Shown: in pieces, positions 1 through 7,987 of the stretch
How positions within the stretch are numbered: the first letter of the stretch is position 1
How the letters are laid out: each line of letters begins with the position of its first letter
Origin: RUG572 sp051884915
GTDB lineage: Bacteria > Verrucomicrobiota > Kiritimatiellia > RFP12 > UBA1067
Assembly (NCBI GenBank): GCA_051884915.1
Contig: JBJEWF010000071.1
Coordinates: forward strand, 1 to 13,549
Length of the DNA: 13,549 bases
Direction: 5' to 3'
The notes under the pieces: generated by a model
Told to the model about the DNA's origin: nothing
The model's database searches: none
Seen by the model: only the letters and a program-made list of their open reading frames with translations
Position numbers and translations under genes: made by a program

Positions 1-37
1 CGACCTTGTCCATGGCCGCCTCCATCCCCTTTGCAAA

Positions 38-77
38 AATCCGGGATAAGGGTGCAGCGGCATCCTTATCCTGGATT
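38..77 (+). terminator. Long stem-loop, possible 3' end of an upstream transcript
   Basis: Arms 39-51 and 64-76 pair over 13 positions, and the inner bases 52-55 and 60-63 extend the stem to 17 pairs around an AGCG tetraloop. A38-U77 adds one more. Two pairs, 43/72 and 52/63, are G-U and form only in RNA read from the + strand, so the structure fits a + transcript entering from the left. The bases after it (UUCUC) make a poor U-tract. On the opposite strand a T5 run follows the stem, but that strand carries two A-C mismatches. It could be an intrinsic terminator, a 3' stabilising hairpin or a regulatory RNA element. The hairpin is certain on paper; its role is not. Confidence 0.5.
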
Positions 78-81
78 CTCC

Positions 82-105
82 GGGAAGGGTGGGGGGGGGG
101 ACGGG
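82..105 (+). repeat. Homopolymeric G run in a G-rich, quadruplex-capable stretch
   Basis: Positions 91-100 are ten consecutive G, preceded by GGG at 82-84 and 87-89 and followed by GGG at 103-105. Four or more G-triplets with loops of one or two bases satisfy the usual G-quadruplex pattern. G runs of this length can slip during replication and underlie phase variation in some bacteria. The run lies about 160 bases upstream of the promoter of the exported protein gene and in no credible reading frame, so any effect would be on transcription or DNA structure. Confidence 0.6.
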
Positions 106-257
106 CTTGCGCCGGAGACAGACTGGCCGCAAGGGAGCCTGAAAGGTCCGGAATGGCGTGGACCGGACGCGTCAGTCGATGCGCGCGGCGCGTCGCGCAG
201 GGGCCGTCCGGAAACGGGACGGGGCCATCCGTCTCGGGATCCGCGCAGGTTTCCCGG

Positions 258-286
258 TTGACTGGACGGGCGAACTTTGGGATAAT
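258..286 (+). promoter_or_regulatory. Sigma-70-type promoter for the exported repeat protein
   Basis: TTGACT (258-263) and GATAAT (281-286) match the -35 and -10 consensus at five of six bases each, with the ideal 17-base spacer. Transcription would start near 293, leaving a leader of about 150 bases before the GTG start at 444. A second TTGACT occurs at 413-418 without a matching -10 and is probably chance. The leader contains a GC-only stretch (379-399) that could fold. Confidence 0.7.
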
Positions 287-430
287 GGCGAACGATATGA
301 AGAGCCGTTTTCGGGAGTTTGCGTCTTTGGCCTGCATGATCGGCGCGGGTCGCGCCTTCGGATCGGTTGCCGTCGCCTCGCGCGGCGCGCGGCGCGCGGA
401 ATCGCGTCGTGGTTGACTTGTCTGGCGATT

Positions 431-438
431 GGAGGAGG
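431..438 (+). promoter_or_regulatory. Ribosome binding site fixing the start at 444
   Basis: GGAGGAGG is a near-perfect anti-16S match, ending five bases before GTG at 444. A TTG at 429 in the same frame would overlap this site and add five residues before the signal peptide. The site therefore argues for GTG 444 as the true start. Confidence 0.85.
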
Positions 439-443
439 TACAG

Positions 444-3400
444 GTGAAAGAAATTCTGGGCATCGTGATGCTGGCGGCGTCTTGCGCCGCATGGGCGGAG
501 GGCGGTTCCGAGACCCTGGTCGACGGCGTCCTGACGTTGGACGGTCTGCTGAAGAGCATTGCCGCGGAATCCGAACTGGGCGCCGGCGTGACCAACGTCG
601 TCATGACGAACGGCGGCGGCGTGGACTATCAGGCGGACGGAACGGCCGGATTGACGTATGCGATCGCCGGCGACGGCCTGGCCGCGACGGGCGTCATTTC
701 CGTGGCGAGCGGCGTGCGTTGGTCGGTCAACGGCGCGCGTCTGCCCGCGGGCGCCGTCGGCCACACGCTCGTCAAGCGGGGCGCGGGCGTTCTGTCCGTG
801 GGGGTGGTGGGCAAGGCCTGTGCGGAGCCAACGCGCTTCATTGTCGAGGAAGGCACGTTCGCGTGTGCGGGCGGCGACTTCTGGGGCGGACACACGACGG
901 CCAACAACAACTGCACGATCGACGTGCGCGAAGGCGCCGTCTACGACCATGGCACGGGGCACGGCGTGGTGGGGCCGCTGGAACTGACGGGCGCGACCTT
1001 CACCAGCCGCAATTCGTCGCCGTACAACAACCAGTGGGCGGATGCCTCGCTGAACGGCGGCGTCACGGCGCACGCGAGCGCCGTGCCGAGCCGCATGTCC
1101 TTCGTGAGCTGGGGTTTCCTCGGGCACAACAATCAGACCAACTGCGTGTTCGACGTCGAGGACGGCGCGCGGCTGATCGTCGACGGCGTCCTCAGAGACG
1201 GCTATTCCAACGCATGCGCGAACCGCCTCACCAAGCGCGGCGCGGGAGAACTCGTGCTGCTCAAGGACGGCGGATGGACGGGCGGCACCTTCATCGAGGC
1301 CGGCACGCTGACGGTCGCCGCGTCCCAGGCGCTTGCCGCGGGGGCGGTCGTCATTGCGGGCGACGCGACGTTGCGAATCAACTGCGGCGTGACGGTGGAT
1401 CTGGCGAACCTCGCGACGGATGGCGGGGCGCATACGCTCACGCTCACGGGCGGTGGCGCCGCCACGCTGCCGGCCACGCTGCCGGCGGGTTTGACGGTCG
1501 AGGCTTCGACGCTGGAAGGAATGGGTTCCGCAGTCGACGGATCGAAAGTCCATCTCAACGGCAACGTGGCGCTGGTGGACGTCGCGGCGGGCCAGACGCT
1601 CGTGGTCACGGACTTCGTCGACGCCGGACCCGGCTATGCGGACTGCACGGACGTCGTCAAGACGGGCGACGGCACGCTCGTGCTGCCGACGGGCAGCCAG
1701 GCGAAGTTCGAGAAGCTGATCGTCCAGGGCGGTTTCGTCGAGATCGAGGACGAGAGCTGTTTCGGCGCCGAGGTCGCGCTTGAGGACGGCGGCGCGCTCC
1801 GTTTCACGAAGTCCTTCGACCAGGCCCGTGCGCGCATCGTCTGCACGGGCGCCGTGGGATTGGACGTCCCCGCCGGCGTTACCTTTGGCATCCATCCGGA
1901 CTACTTCGTCTCGACCGGCGCGACCGTGACGAAAACCGGCGGTGGCGTCTGGCGGCTGGCGGCGCCGTTCCGGAACGAAAACTCTTCCAGCGTCAACTTC
2001 ACGGGGACGACGTGGGTCGTCGACGAAGGCACGCTCAAACTCTGCAGCGGCGATGCGTTCGTCGGCGCCGGCGGCACCTATCCGCTCGTCATCGAAATCC
2101 ACGAGGAGGCCGTCCTTGAGGCGTGGAGCGGCTCCTCCCACGTGCCGTTGTGCGGAATCGTGCTGCGCGGCGGCACGCTGTACGCGCCGCGGGCCCAGTT
2201 CGGCGGCGACTATCGGCTGGAGTCCGGCGCGACCTGGAAGGGGTTCGGGCTTCAGGGACCCGTTACGGCGCTGCCGAGCGAGCGGCCGTCGCGGATCATC
2301 GCCCGCCAGTGCCATCTGGCCCACGGATCGGGGCGCACCATTTTCGACGTTCGCGAGGGCGCGGTGCTGGAAATCGACACGATGCTGTCGGCGGGGCGCG
2401 GCGGGAGCGGGCTCAACCACTCCGGGCTGGTCAAACGCGGCCGCGGCACGCTGAAGTTCCTCAAGCCCATCGGTACGAAGGGCGTTTTCAGCGTCGAGGA
2501 CGGCACGGTCGAACTGGGTCCGCGGATGCGGGTGAACGACGCGCTCACGCTGGACGTCTCGGGACGCGCGAAGTTTGTCCTGGGCGACGGCTCGCAGCTG
2601 GCGACGACGGCGGAGATTTCGTCGAAGCTGTGCAGTTCGGCCGACATCTGGTTCGACGCCTCCCGGCTGGACCTGGCCGACGGCGCGACGGTCAGTTCCG
2701 TTCCCAACCTCGGTTCGGCCGGCGGCTCCTTCGTGAACGTCACGGCGTTCAGCAACTACACGCCTGCGGCGCCGGCGTTCGTCAAGAGCGGCATCAACGG
2801 TCTCGGCACGGTCGCCTTCAACGGCAGCCAGAGCCTGGTGACGAAGGCCTACACGAACCGCGGCGAACGGGTCACGCTGTTCATCGTCTCGAAGTGGACG
2901 AGCTGGGCGGCCACGGGCGGCCAGGGCAAATGGGGCGGGCCGATCTCCCTTTCCGCCCTGAGCCCGGTCAAGACCAGCAGCGCCACGGGCGACGACAACC
3001 AGTGCTACGGTTCGGTCTCCTTCCAGCATGCCAGCGATTCGGTTGTCGGCAAGATCAACACGATGGGCGGCGACATCTTCGTCTACGATCTCAGCGTCTC
3101 CGGACTCGCGGTGGGGACGCCCTACCTGACGAGGACGTCCCGCAGCGTCGCCGGACTGGAGACTTCGGTGTGGTGCGGCGGCGACGCGGATCCGGTTTTG
3201 AAATCCACGGCCGGCACGATTGGCAACTGCGACATCGACACGGTCTGCATCGGCGGGCGGCTGCGTCTGGGCGTGCCGCAGATCTTCGGCCTGGATGCCA
3301 CCAGCAACCGCATGTACATCGGCCAGATCGGCGAAGTGCTCGTGTTCTCCCGGCTCTTGACGGACGGCGAGACGGCGAGCATCGACGCCTATCTCAGGAA

Positions 3401-4844
3401 CAAGTGGTTCGGCGCGGACGAGCTGTCCGCCGAGGCGCGGAAGGGATTGGCGCCGACGCTGGACGTCGCCGTCGCCGCCGGCGAGGCCGCCGCCGCCGTC
3501 GGCACGGCGGAATCCGTTGCGGTCGCCAAGACGGGCGGCGGCACGCTGCGTCTTGGCGGCGCGTTCGCGGAAGGGGGATGGATTTCCGTGGCGGAGGGCG
3601 CCCTGGCGCTGCGGACGGGCGCGATGGCGCCGCAGGTCGACATCTGGGTGGACGCGAGCGAATCGGCGGGGATGTCGTTCGACGCGGACGGCCGGGTGAC
3701 CAATCTCGTGAATCGCGGCAGCTGCGGCGGCTCGTTCGTGCGCAACGCGCGACGGGCCGGCACGGTTCCGTCCGGCCCGATCTGGTCGGAGACCGAGACG
3801 ATCAACGGACGTCCCACGCTGGTTTTCGACGGCGACTCCGCGCTCGCGCTCTTCGCCTACACGAACACGACGGCGCCCCGCCAGCTCAGCGTCTACTGCA
3901 TGGCCGAGCGGACGGACTGGGCGCTCAGCGACGCGAACGACGGCGGCGGCCTGGGCAAGTGGGCCGGTCCGTTCGCGCTGGGCGACACGACGGCCACGCT
4001 TTCCGACGAACGGATTCCCGGCGCGATTTCCGTGCAGGAAGACAGCGGGACGTCGGCCTTCATCGACCTGGGCGGCCAGTCCACCGGCAACCACCCGACG
4101 CCGGCGACCGGCGAACCCTACCTGCTCGTCCTGCACACGACGACCAACGGCTACCTCTATGCCTACGAGAAAGTCGAAACGCCCGAGGCGAACGTGCCGC
4201 GGAAATCGTCTTCCGCCATGAATCTCGAACCGCTCCGCATCGACATCGTCCAGCTCGCCACGCGCACGGCCGCCGGTGGCGGCCCCCAGTGGTGGGGACA
4301 CGGCAATGCCGCCAACCGCAGCTGGTACGGCAAGATCGGCGAGTTCATCGTCACGACGGAACCGCTCGACGAGCAGCAGGAATACGAGCTCTTCGCCTAT
4401 CTCCGCAAGAAGTGGATGGACAAGGGCGAGGGCACGGCGACGCCGCCGGCGTGGCTGACGGGCTATCCGGCGACGCCGGTCCTCGGCCCGCGGACGCAGC
4501 TGAAGATGGCGTCCGGCACGTCGCTTGAACATGCGGCGGACACGGTGAAGCTGGATTCGCTCGAAACGGCGGGCACGGTGAACTGGACGCGCGTCTGGGA
4601 CGCGGCCGCCGGCGCGGCCGCCTTCACGCTGTTCGACGTCGCGGACGCCGTCTCGCTCGGCGACATCATGCTCGATCTCCGGCCGGTGCCGCGGCAGGCG
4701 AAAATCGTCGGCGTCCCGTCCACGGCGGCGCAGGCCGGCCGGTGGACCGTCTCGGGCGGACCGGGCGCCGGCAGCGCGTCCGTTTCCCTGCGTGCGGACG
4801 GCTTCTGGCTCAGCCGCGCGGGGATGGTCCTGCATATTCGCTGA
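444..4844 (+). CDS. Large exported protein with autotransporter-associated beta-strand repeats and two LamG-like domains
   Basis: This 1466-residue protein begins with a signal peptide (hydrophobic core, then AAWA before E19). Lys-(Arg/Thr)-Gly-x-Gly-x-(Leu/Trp) motifs, as in KRGAGELVLL and KTGGGTLRLGG, recur near residues 111, 264, 406, 497, 664 and 1029, each followed by a Gly-Thr-Leu-type strand. This is the passenger-associated (PATR) repeat pattern, which forms beta-helical stalks. Residues about 158-293 and 548-695 look like duplicated modules, each ending with such a motif. Two related LamG/concanavalin-like domains follow (about 734-990 and 1066-1324), each opening with DIW(F/V)DAS and closing with a YLR(N/K)KW motif. 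Residues after 1324 show no autotransporter barrel, PEP-CTERM, LPxTG or transmembrane anchor. It is probably a surface or periplasmic protein; ligand and export route are unknown. The start is set by the GGAGGAGG site. Confidence 0.88.
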   Translation: MKEILGIVMLAASCAAWAEGGSETLVDGVLTLDGLLKSIAAESELGAGVTNVVMTNGGGVDYQADGTAGLTYAIAGDGLAATGVISVASGVRWSVNGARLPAGAVGHTLVKRGAGVLSVGVVGKACAEPTRFIVEEGTFACAGGDFWGGHTTANNNCTIDVREGAVYDHGTGHGVVGPLELTGATFTSRNSSPYNNQWADASLNGGVTAHASAVPSRMSFVSWGFLGHNNQTNCVFDVEDGARLIVDGVLRDGYSNACANRLTKRGAGELVLLKDGGWTGGTFIEAGTLTVAASQALAAGAVVIAGDATLRINCGVTVDLANLATDGGAHTLTLTGGGAATLPATLPAGLTVEASTLEGMGSAVDGSKVHLNGNVALVDVAAGQTLVVTDFVDAGPGYADCTDVVKTGDGTLVLPTGSQAKFEKLIVQGGFVEIEDESCFGAEVALEDGGALRFTKSFDQARARIVCTGAVGLDVPAGVTFGIHPDYFVSTGATVTKTGGGVWRLAAPFRNENSSSVNFTGTTWVVDEGTLKLCSGDAFVGAGGTYPLVIEIHEEAVLEAWSGSSHVPLCGIVLRGGTLYAPRAQFGGDYRLESGATWKGFGLQGPVTALPSERPSRIIARQCHLAHGSGRTIFDVREGAVLEIDTMLSAGRGGSGLNHSGLVKRGRGTLKFLKPIGTKGVFSVEDGTVELGPRMRVNDALTLDVSGRAKFVLGDGSQLATTAEISSKLCSSADIWFDASRLDLADGATVSSVPNLGSAGGSFVNVTAFSNYTPAAPAFVKSGINGLGTVAFNGSQSLVTKAYTNRGERVTLFIVSKWTSWAATGGQGKWGGPISLSALSPVKTSSATGDDNQCYGSVSFQHASDSVVGKINTMGGDIFVYDLSVSGLAVGTPYLTRTSRSVAGLETSVWCGGDADPVLKSTAGTIGNCDIDTVCIGGRLRLGVPQIFGLDATSNRMYIGQIGEVLVFSRLLTDGETASIDAYLRNKWFGADELSAEARKGLAPTLDVAVAAGEAAAAVGTAESVAVAKTGGGTLRLGGAFAEGGWISVAEGALALRTGAMAPQVDIWVDASESAGMSFDADGRVTNLVNRGSCGGSFVRNARRAGTVPSGPIWSETETINGRPTLVFDGDSALALFAYTNTTAPRQLSVYCMAERTDWALSDANDGGGLGKWAGPFALGDTTATLSDERIPGAISVQEDSGTSAFIDLGGQSTGNHPTPATGEPYLLVLHTTTNGYLYAYEKVETPEANVPRKSSSAMNLEPLRIDIVQLATRTAAGGGPQWWGHGNAANRSWYGKIGEFIVTTEPLDEQQEYELFAYLRKKWMDKGEGTATPPAWLTGYPATPVLGPRTQLKMASGTSLEHAADTVKLDSLETAGTVNWTRVWDAAAGAAAFTLFDVADAVSLGDIMLDLRPVPRQAKIVGVPSTAAQAGRWTVSGGPGAGSASVSLRADGFWLSRAGMVLHIR

Positions 4845-4865
4845 CGCGCTCTCCCCGCGCGGATT

Positions 4866-4874
4866 TGGTATACT
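4866..4874 (+). promoter_or_regulatory. Extended -10 promoter of pgi
   Basis: TGG immediately before TATACT (4869-4874) is an extended -10 element; no good -35 sits 16-18 bases upstream. Transcription would start near 4881, giving a leader of about 26 bases that contains the AAGAAAGGG ribosome site (4894-4902). The same nine bases occur in the metY promoter on the other strand. Confidence 0.6.
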
Positions 4875-4906
4875 GGGGGCCGTCGGTTTTCCCAAGAAAG
4901 GGCATT

Positions 4907-6529
4907 ATGAACGAAGAAGCATGGAAGAAGGTCGAGGCCGCGATCGCGGCTTCGAAGGGCGTGACAATCAAAGACCTGTTTGCGGCGGATCCGGACCGCG
5001 CGGCGAAATACACGATCTCGGCGGCGGGCTGGACGCTCGACTACTCGAAGAACCGTATCGACGCGCCGACGATGAAGGCGCTGCTCAAGCTCGCCGAGGC
5101 CTCGAATCTCAAGGACGAGATCGAGCGGATGTTCACGGGCAGGAAAATCAACCGGACGGAGGGCCGCGCCGTGCTGCACACCGCCCTGCGCAACTGCGAT
5201 TCCAAGGCGAAGGTGAGGGTCGACGGCAAGGACGTGATGCCGCAGGTCCGCAAGGTCCTCAAGCAGATGGCCGACTTCGCCGACGCCGTCCGCACGGGCC
5301 GGCACAAGGGCTTCACGGGCAAGCGCATCAAGTACGTCGTCAACATCGGCATCGGCGGCAGCGACCTGGGGCCCGTCATGGCGACAATCGCCCTTGCGCC
5401 GTATTCGAAGCGCAGCATCAAGAACTACTTCGTCTCCAACGTCGACTCCACGCACCTCGCGGAGATTCTCCGTGAAGTCAAGGCCGACCAGACGCTCTTC
5501 ATCGTCGCCTCCAAGACGTTCACCACGCAGGAGACGATGACGAACGCGCTCAGCGCCCGCGCCTGGCTGCTTGAGAAGCTGCCCGGCCGCAATCCGAACG
5601 ACGTCGTCTCGAAGCACTTCGTGGCGCTCTCCACGAACGCCGAGGAAGTCGGGAAGTTCGGCATCGACCTCAAGAACATGTTCGCGTTCTGGGACTGGGT
5701 CGGCGGCCGCTACTCGCTGCCGAGCGCCATCGGCCTCTCGCTGATGCTCTCGATCGGGCCGCGCAACTTCACGAAGATGCTCAAGGGCTACTGGAAGATG
5801 GACAAGCACTTCCGCACGGCGAAGTTCAGCCGCAACCTGCCGGTCGTCCTCGCGCTCCTCGGCATCCTCTACGCGAACGGCTACGGCGCCGAATCCTACT
5901 GCGTGCTGCCGTACGACCAGTATCTCAGCCGGCTGCCCGCGTATCTGCAGCAGATGGACATGGAGTCCAACGGCAAGAGCGTCACGAGGGACGGCAAGCC
6001 GGTCGCGTACACGACGGGGCCGATCGAATGGGGCGAACCCGGCACGAACGGCCAGCACAGCTTCTACCAGCTCATCCACCAGGGCACGCACCTCATCCCG
6101 TGCGACTTCATCGGCTTCTGCAAGACGCACAATCCGATTGCCGACCACCACGACAAGCTGATGGCGAACTTCTTCGCCCAGACCGAGGCGCTCGCGTTCG
6201 GCAAGACCGCCGAGCAGTGCCGCATGGATGGCGATCCGGACGAGCTGGTGCCGTTCAAGACGTTCACGGGCAACCGTCCGACGAACACGCTGCTCGCCGA
6301 CGAGCTGACGCCCGAGACGCTGGGGTCGCTCATCGCCCTCTACGAGCACAAGATCTTCACGCAGGGCGTGATCTGGAACATCTTCTCGTTCGACCAGTGG
6401 GGCGTGCAGCTCGGCAAGGTCCTCGCCAAGAACGTCCTCAAGGACCTCACGGCGAAGAAGGCCGGCACGAAACACGACTCGTCCACCAACGCGCTCATTG
6501 CGCACTATCGCAAGGTGCTGGGCCGCTGA
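4907..6529 (+). CDS. pgi: Glucose-6-phosphate isomerase
   Basis: This cytosolic enzyme interconverts glucose 6-phosphate and fructose 6-phosphate in glycolysis and gluconeogenesis. The 540-residue length is typical of the long bacterial form. Visible family motifs are GIGGSDLGP (about 149-157), the phosphate-binding SKTFTTQET (from about 202), DWVGGRYSLPSAIG with Arg268, and EPGTNGQH, which supplies the catalytic Glu377 and His384. FDQWGVQLGK follows, with the catalytic Lys504. Gln501 stands where many homologues have Glu, which I regard as ordinary family variation. The start at ATG 4907 follows an AAGAAAGGG ribosome site by four bases. An extended -10 promoter lies just upstream, so the gene is probably not read through from the repeat protein. 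The oxidoreductase begins 23 bases after the stop and is likely co-transcribed. Confidence 0.97.
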   Translation: MNEEAWKKVEAAIAASKGVTIKDLFAADPDRAAKYTISAAGWTLDYSKNRIDAPTMKALLKLAEASNLKDEIERMFTGRKINRTEGRAVLHTALRNCDSKAKVRVDGKDVMPQVRKVLKQMADFADAVRTGRHKGFTGKRIKYVVNIGIGGSDLGPVMATIALAPYSKRSIKNYFVSNVDSTHLAEILREVKADQTLFIVASKTFTTQETMTNALSARAWLLEKLPGRNPNDVVSKHFVALSTNAEEVGKFGIDLKNMFAFWDWVGGRYSLPSAIGLSLMLSIGPRNFTKMLKGYWKMDKHFRTAKFSRNLPVVLALLGILYANGYGAESYCVLPYDQYLSRLPAYLQQMDMESNGKSVTRDGKPVAYTTGPIEWGEPGTNGQHSFYQLIHQGTHLIPCDFIGFCKTHNPIADHHDKLMANFFAQTEALAFGKTAEQCRMDGDPDELVPFKTFTGNRPTNTLLADELTPETLGSLIALYEHKIFTQGVIWNIFSFDQWGVQLGKVLAKNVLKDLTAKKAGTKHDSSTNALIAHYRKVLGR

Positions 6530-6552
6530 CGCCAGCCGGAAAGGGATGTTCC

Positions 6553-7947
6553 ATGAAACGGCGCGATTTCATCAAGACGGGCACGGGGGCATTCTTCATC
6601 GCCTCGTCCGGCGGGGCCTGGGGCGCCGGCGCGCCTTCCAACCGCATCCGCCTGGGCGTGGTGGGGGTCGCCCGGACGGGACCGGACGGGGCGGGCGGCT
6701 TTGCCGTCAATCCCGCCGGGCAGCGCGGACGCGGCTATCAGGTGATGAGCCGCATCTGCGAACTCCGGGACGCCGAAGTCGCCGCCGTGTGCGACGTCGA
6801 CGCGAAGGCCCTTGAACTTGGCGCGGCGGAAGTGGCGCGCCGGACGGGCCGGACGCCGAAGAAGTTCCGCGATTTGCGCGACCTGTTCGGGGACCCGGAT
6901 GTCGATGGCGTCGTCGTGGCGACGCCCGACCACTGGCACGTCCTCGCCGGCATCTGGGCGATGCGGGCCGGCAAGGCCCTCTATCTCGAAAAGCCCATTG
7001 GCGTGACGGCGGGCGAGGCGGAAGTCCTCGCGCAGGTCCAGCAGGCCACGGGGTGCGTTTTCCAGCTGGGCACGCAGCGGCGCAGTTCCTACGCCACGCA
7101 GCAAGGCGTGGCGGCCATCCGTTCGGGCGAGATGGGCAAGCCGCGCTGGGCGAAAGCGTGGTGCCTCTCGGACCGGCCGGCGCTGACGGGCGTGCGCCCG
7201 GCGGCCGTTCCGGCGGAACTCGACTGGGACATCTGGCAGGGACCGGCGCCGCGGACGGCCTACCGCAAGAACATCGTCCATTACAACTGGCGCTTCATCC
7301 GCGGCTACGGCACGGGCGATCTGCCGAACAACGGGCTGCACTTCGTGGACGTCGCCCGCTGGGCGCTCGGCGCCGGCTGGCCGACGCGCGTGTATGCCGG
7401 CGGCGGGCATCTCTTCCACGAAGGCGAGGACTTCGAATTCGAAGACACCCAGATGCTCAACGTGCAGTTTGCGGACGGCAAGTTCCTGACCTGGGAAGGC
7501 TGCTCGCACGCCGGCGCCCAGCCGTTCATGGGCAAGTGGACGGGCTGCCTGGTCTACTGCGACGACGGGCTGCTCTTCTTCGGGCCGATGGGCGAGGCGA
7601 TCCGCTTCGACCGCACGGGACGGAAAATCGTCAGGCAGTGGGCGGCGGGCGACACGGATCCGTCCCGGCAGGAAGGCGACAGCCGCCTCTCCAACCCCAC
7701 GCAGATGTGCGATCTGCTCCACGTCCGCCGTTTCGTCGACTGCGTGCGCGCCAAGGACGTGAACACGGCGGCGCCGATCGGGGAGGCGTTGCGCTCCAAT
7801 CTGCTCACGGAACTCGGCAACGTGTCGCTCTTGACGGGGGAAGCCGTCCACGTGGATCCGGCGACCGGCCGCCTGGCCAGAGCGGACTGCGCGGCGGCGA
7901 AATTCTGGACGCGGCCGTACGAGCCCGGCTGGGAAGTGAAGGCGTGA
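6553..7947 (+). CDS. Tat-exported Gfo/Idh/MocA-family oxidoreductase
   Basis: This 464-residue protein is predicted to be an NAD(P)-dependent sugar or polyol oxidoreductase acting outside the cytoplasm. MKRRDFIKTG at the start is a twin-arginine export motif followed by an Ala/Gly-rich hydrophobic stretch, consistent with folding around its nucleotide before export. A Rossmann fold follows: IRLGVVGV, then an acidic strand end (VCDVD), TPDHWH (125-129), and the family EKP motif (Glu146, Lys147, Pro148), whose lysine is usually catalytic. GLHFVDVARW gives His263 and Asp266 in the substrate domain. The glycine loop is unusual: roughly 16 residues separate GVVGV from the RGRG segment. Substrate is unknown; NAD-dependent glycosidases of family GH109 share the fold and Tat signal and remain an alternative. 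It sits 23 bases after pgi with an AAAGGGA ribosome site, so the two probably form one transcript. Confidence 0.9.
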   Translation: MKRRDFIKTGTGAFFIASSGGAWGAGAPSNRIRLGVVGVARTGPDGAGGFAVNPAGQRGRGYQVMSRICELRDAEVAAVCDVDAKALELGAAEVARRTGRTPKKFRDLRDLFGDPDVDGVVVATPDHWHVLAGIWAMRAGKALYLEKPIGVTAGEAEVLAQVQQATGCVFQLGTQRRSSYATQQGVAAIRSGEMGKPRWAKAWCLSDRPALTGVRPAAVPAELDWDIWQGPAPRTAYRKNIVHYNWRFIRGYGTGDLPNNGLHFVDVARWALGAGWPTRVYAGGGHLFHEGEDFEFEDTQMLNVQFADGKFLTWEGCSHAGAQPFMGKWTGCLVYCDDGLLFFGPMGEAIRFDRTGRKIVRQWAAGDTDPSRQEGDSRLSNPTQMCDLLHVRRFVDCVRAKDVNTAAPIGEALRSNLLTELGNVSLLTGEAVHVDPATGRLARADCAAAKFWTRPYEPGWEVKA

Positions 7948-7958
7948 AGCCGCGCGCC

Positions 7959-7987
7959 CCGGCCCGTCCGCCGGGCGGACGGGCCGG
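7959..7987 (+). terminator. GC-rich stem-loop after the oxidoreductase gene
   Basis: Arms 7959-7970 and 7976-7987 pair perfectly over 12 bases, 11 of the 12 pairs being G-C, around a five-base loop, beginning 12 bases after the stop codon. No T-run follows directly; the nearest is TTTTT at 8034-8038, about 45 bases on. It may end or protect the pgi-oxidoreductase transcript. Bases 7974-7981 can alternatively pair with 8014-8021. Confidence 0.45.

Noticed and set aside
285..416. A 43-codon open frame in the leader of the repeat protein gene
   Set aside because: Its ATG lies within the -10 element, before the predicted transcription start, and there is no ribosome site. The translation is Arg/Ala-rich without features.
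2123..4528. An 801-codon + strand frame inside the repeat protein gene, and a similar 541-codon frame at 158-1783
   Set aside because: Both are Arg-rich out-of-frame translations of the same DNA, while the true frame carries a signal peptide, repeats and LamG-like domains.
4845..4865. A terminator between the repeat protein gene and pgi
   Set aside because: Only a four-pair GC stem without a T-run can be drawn; it is too weak to call.
66..4895. A 1609-codon open frame on the minus strand opposite the exported repeat protein
   Set aside because: Its translation is an Arg/Ala/Gly/Asp/Val-rich, low-complexity sequence without domains. It arises because the real gene's GC-rich third positions remove stop codons from the antisense frame. 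No promoter or ribosome site supports it.
6405..6418. Gln instead of Glu in the second glucose-6-phosphate isomerase signature
   Set aside because: Other catalytic residues (Glu377, His384, Lys504) are present, and Gln at this place is, as far as I recall, accepted in the family pattern.
4463..6505. A 680-codon minus-strand frame opposite pgi
   Set aside because: It is the antisense image of an unmistakable glucose-6-phosphate isomerase and has no recognisable motif.
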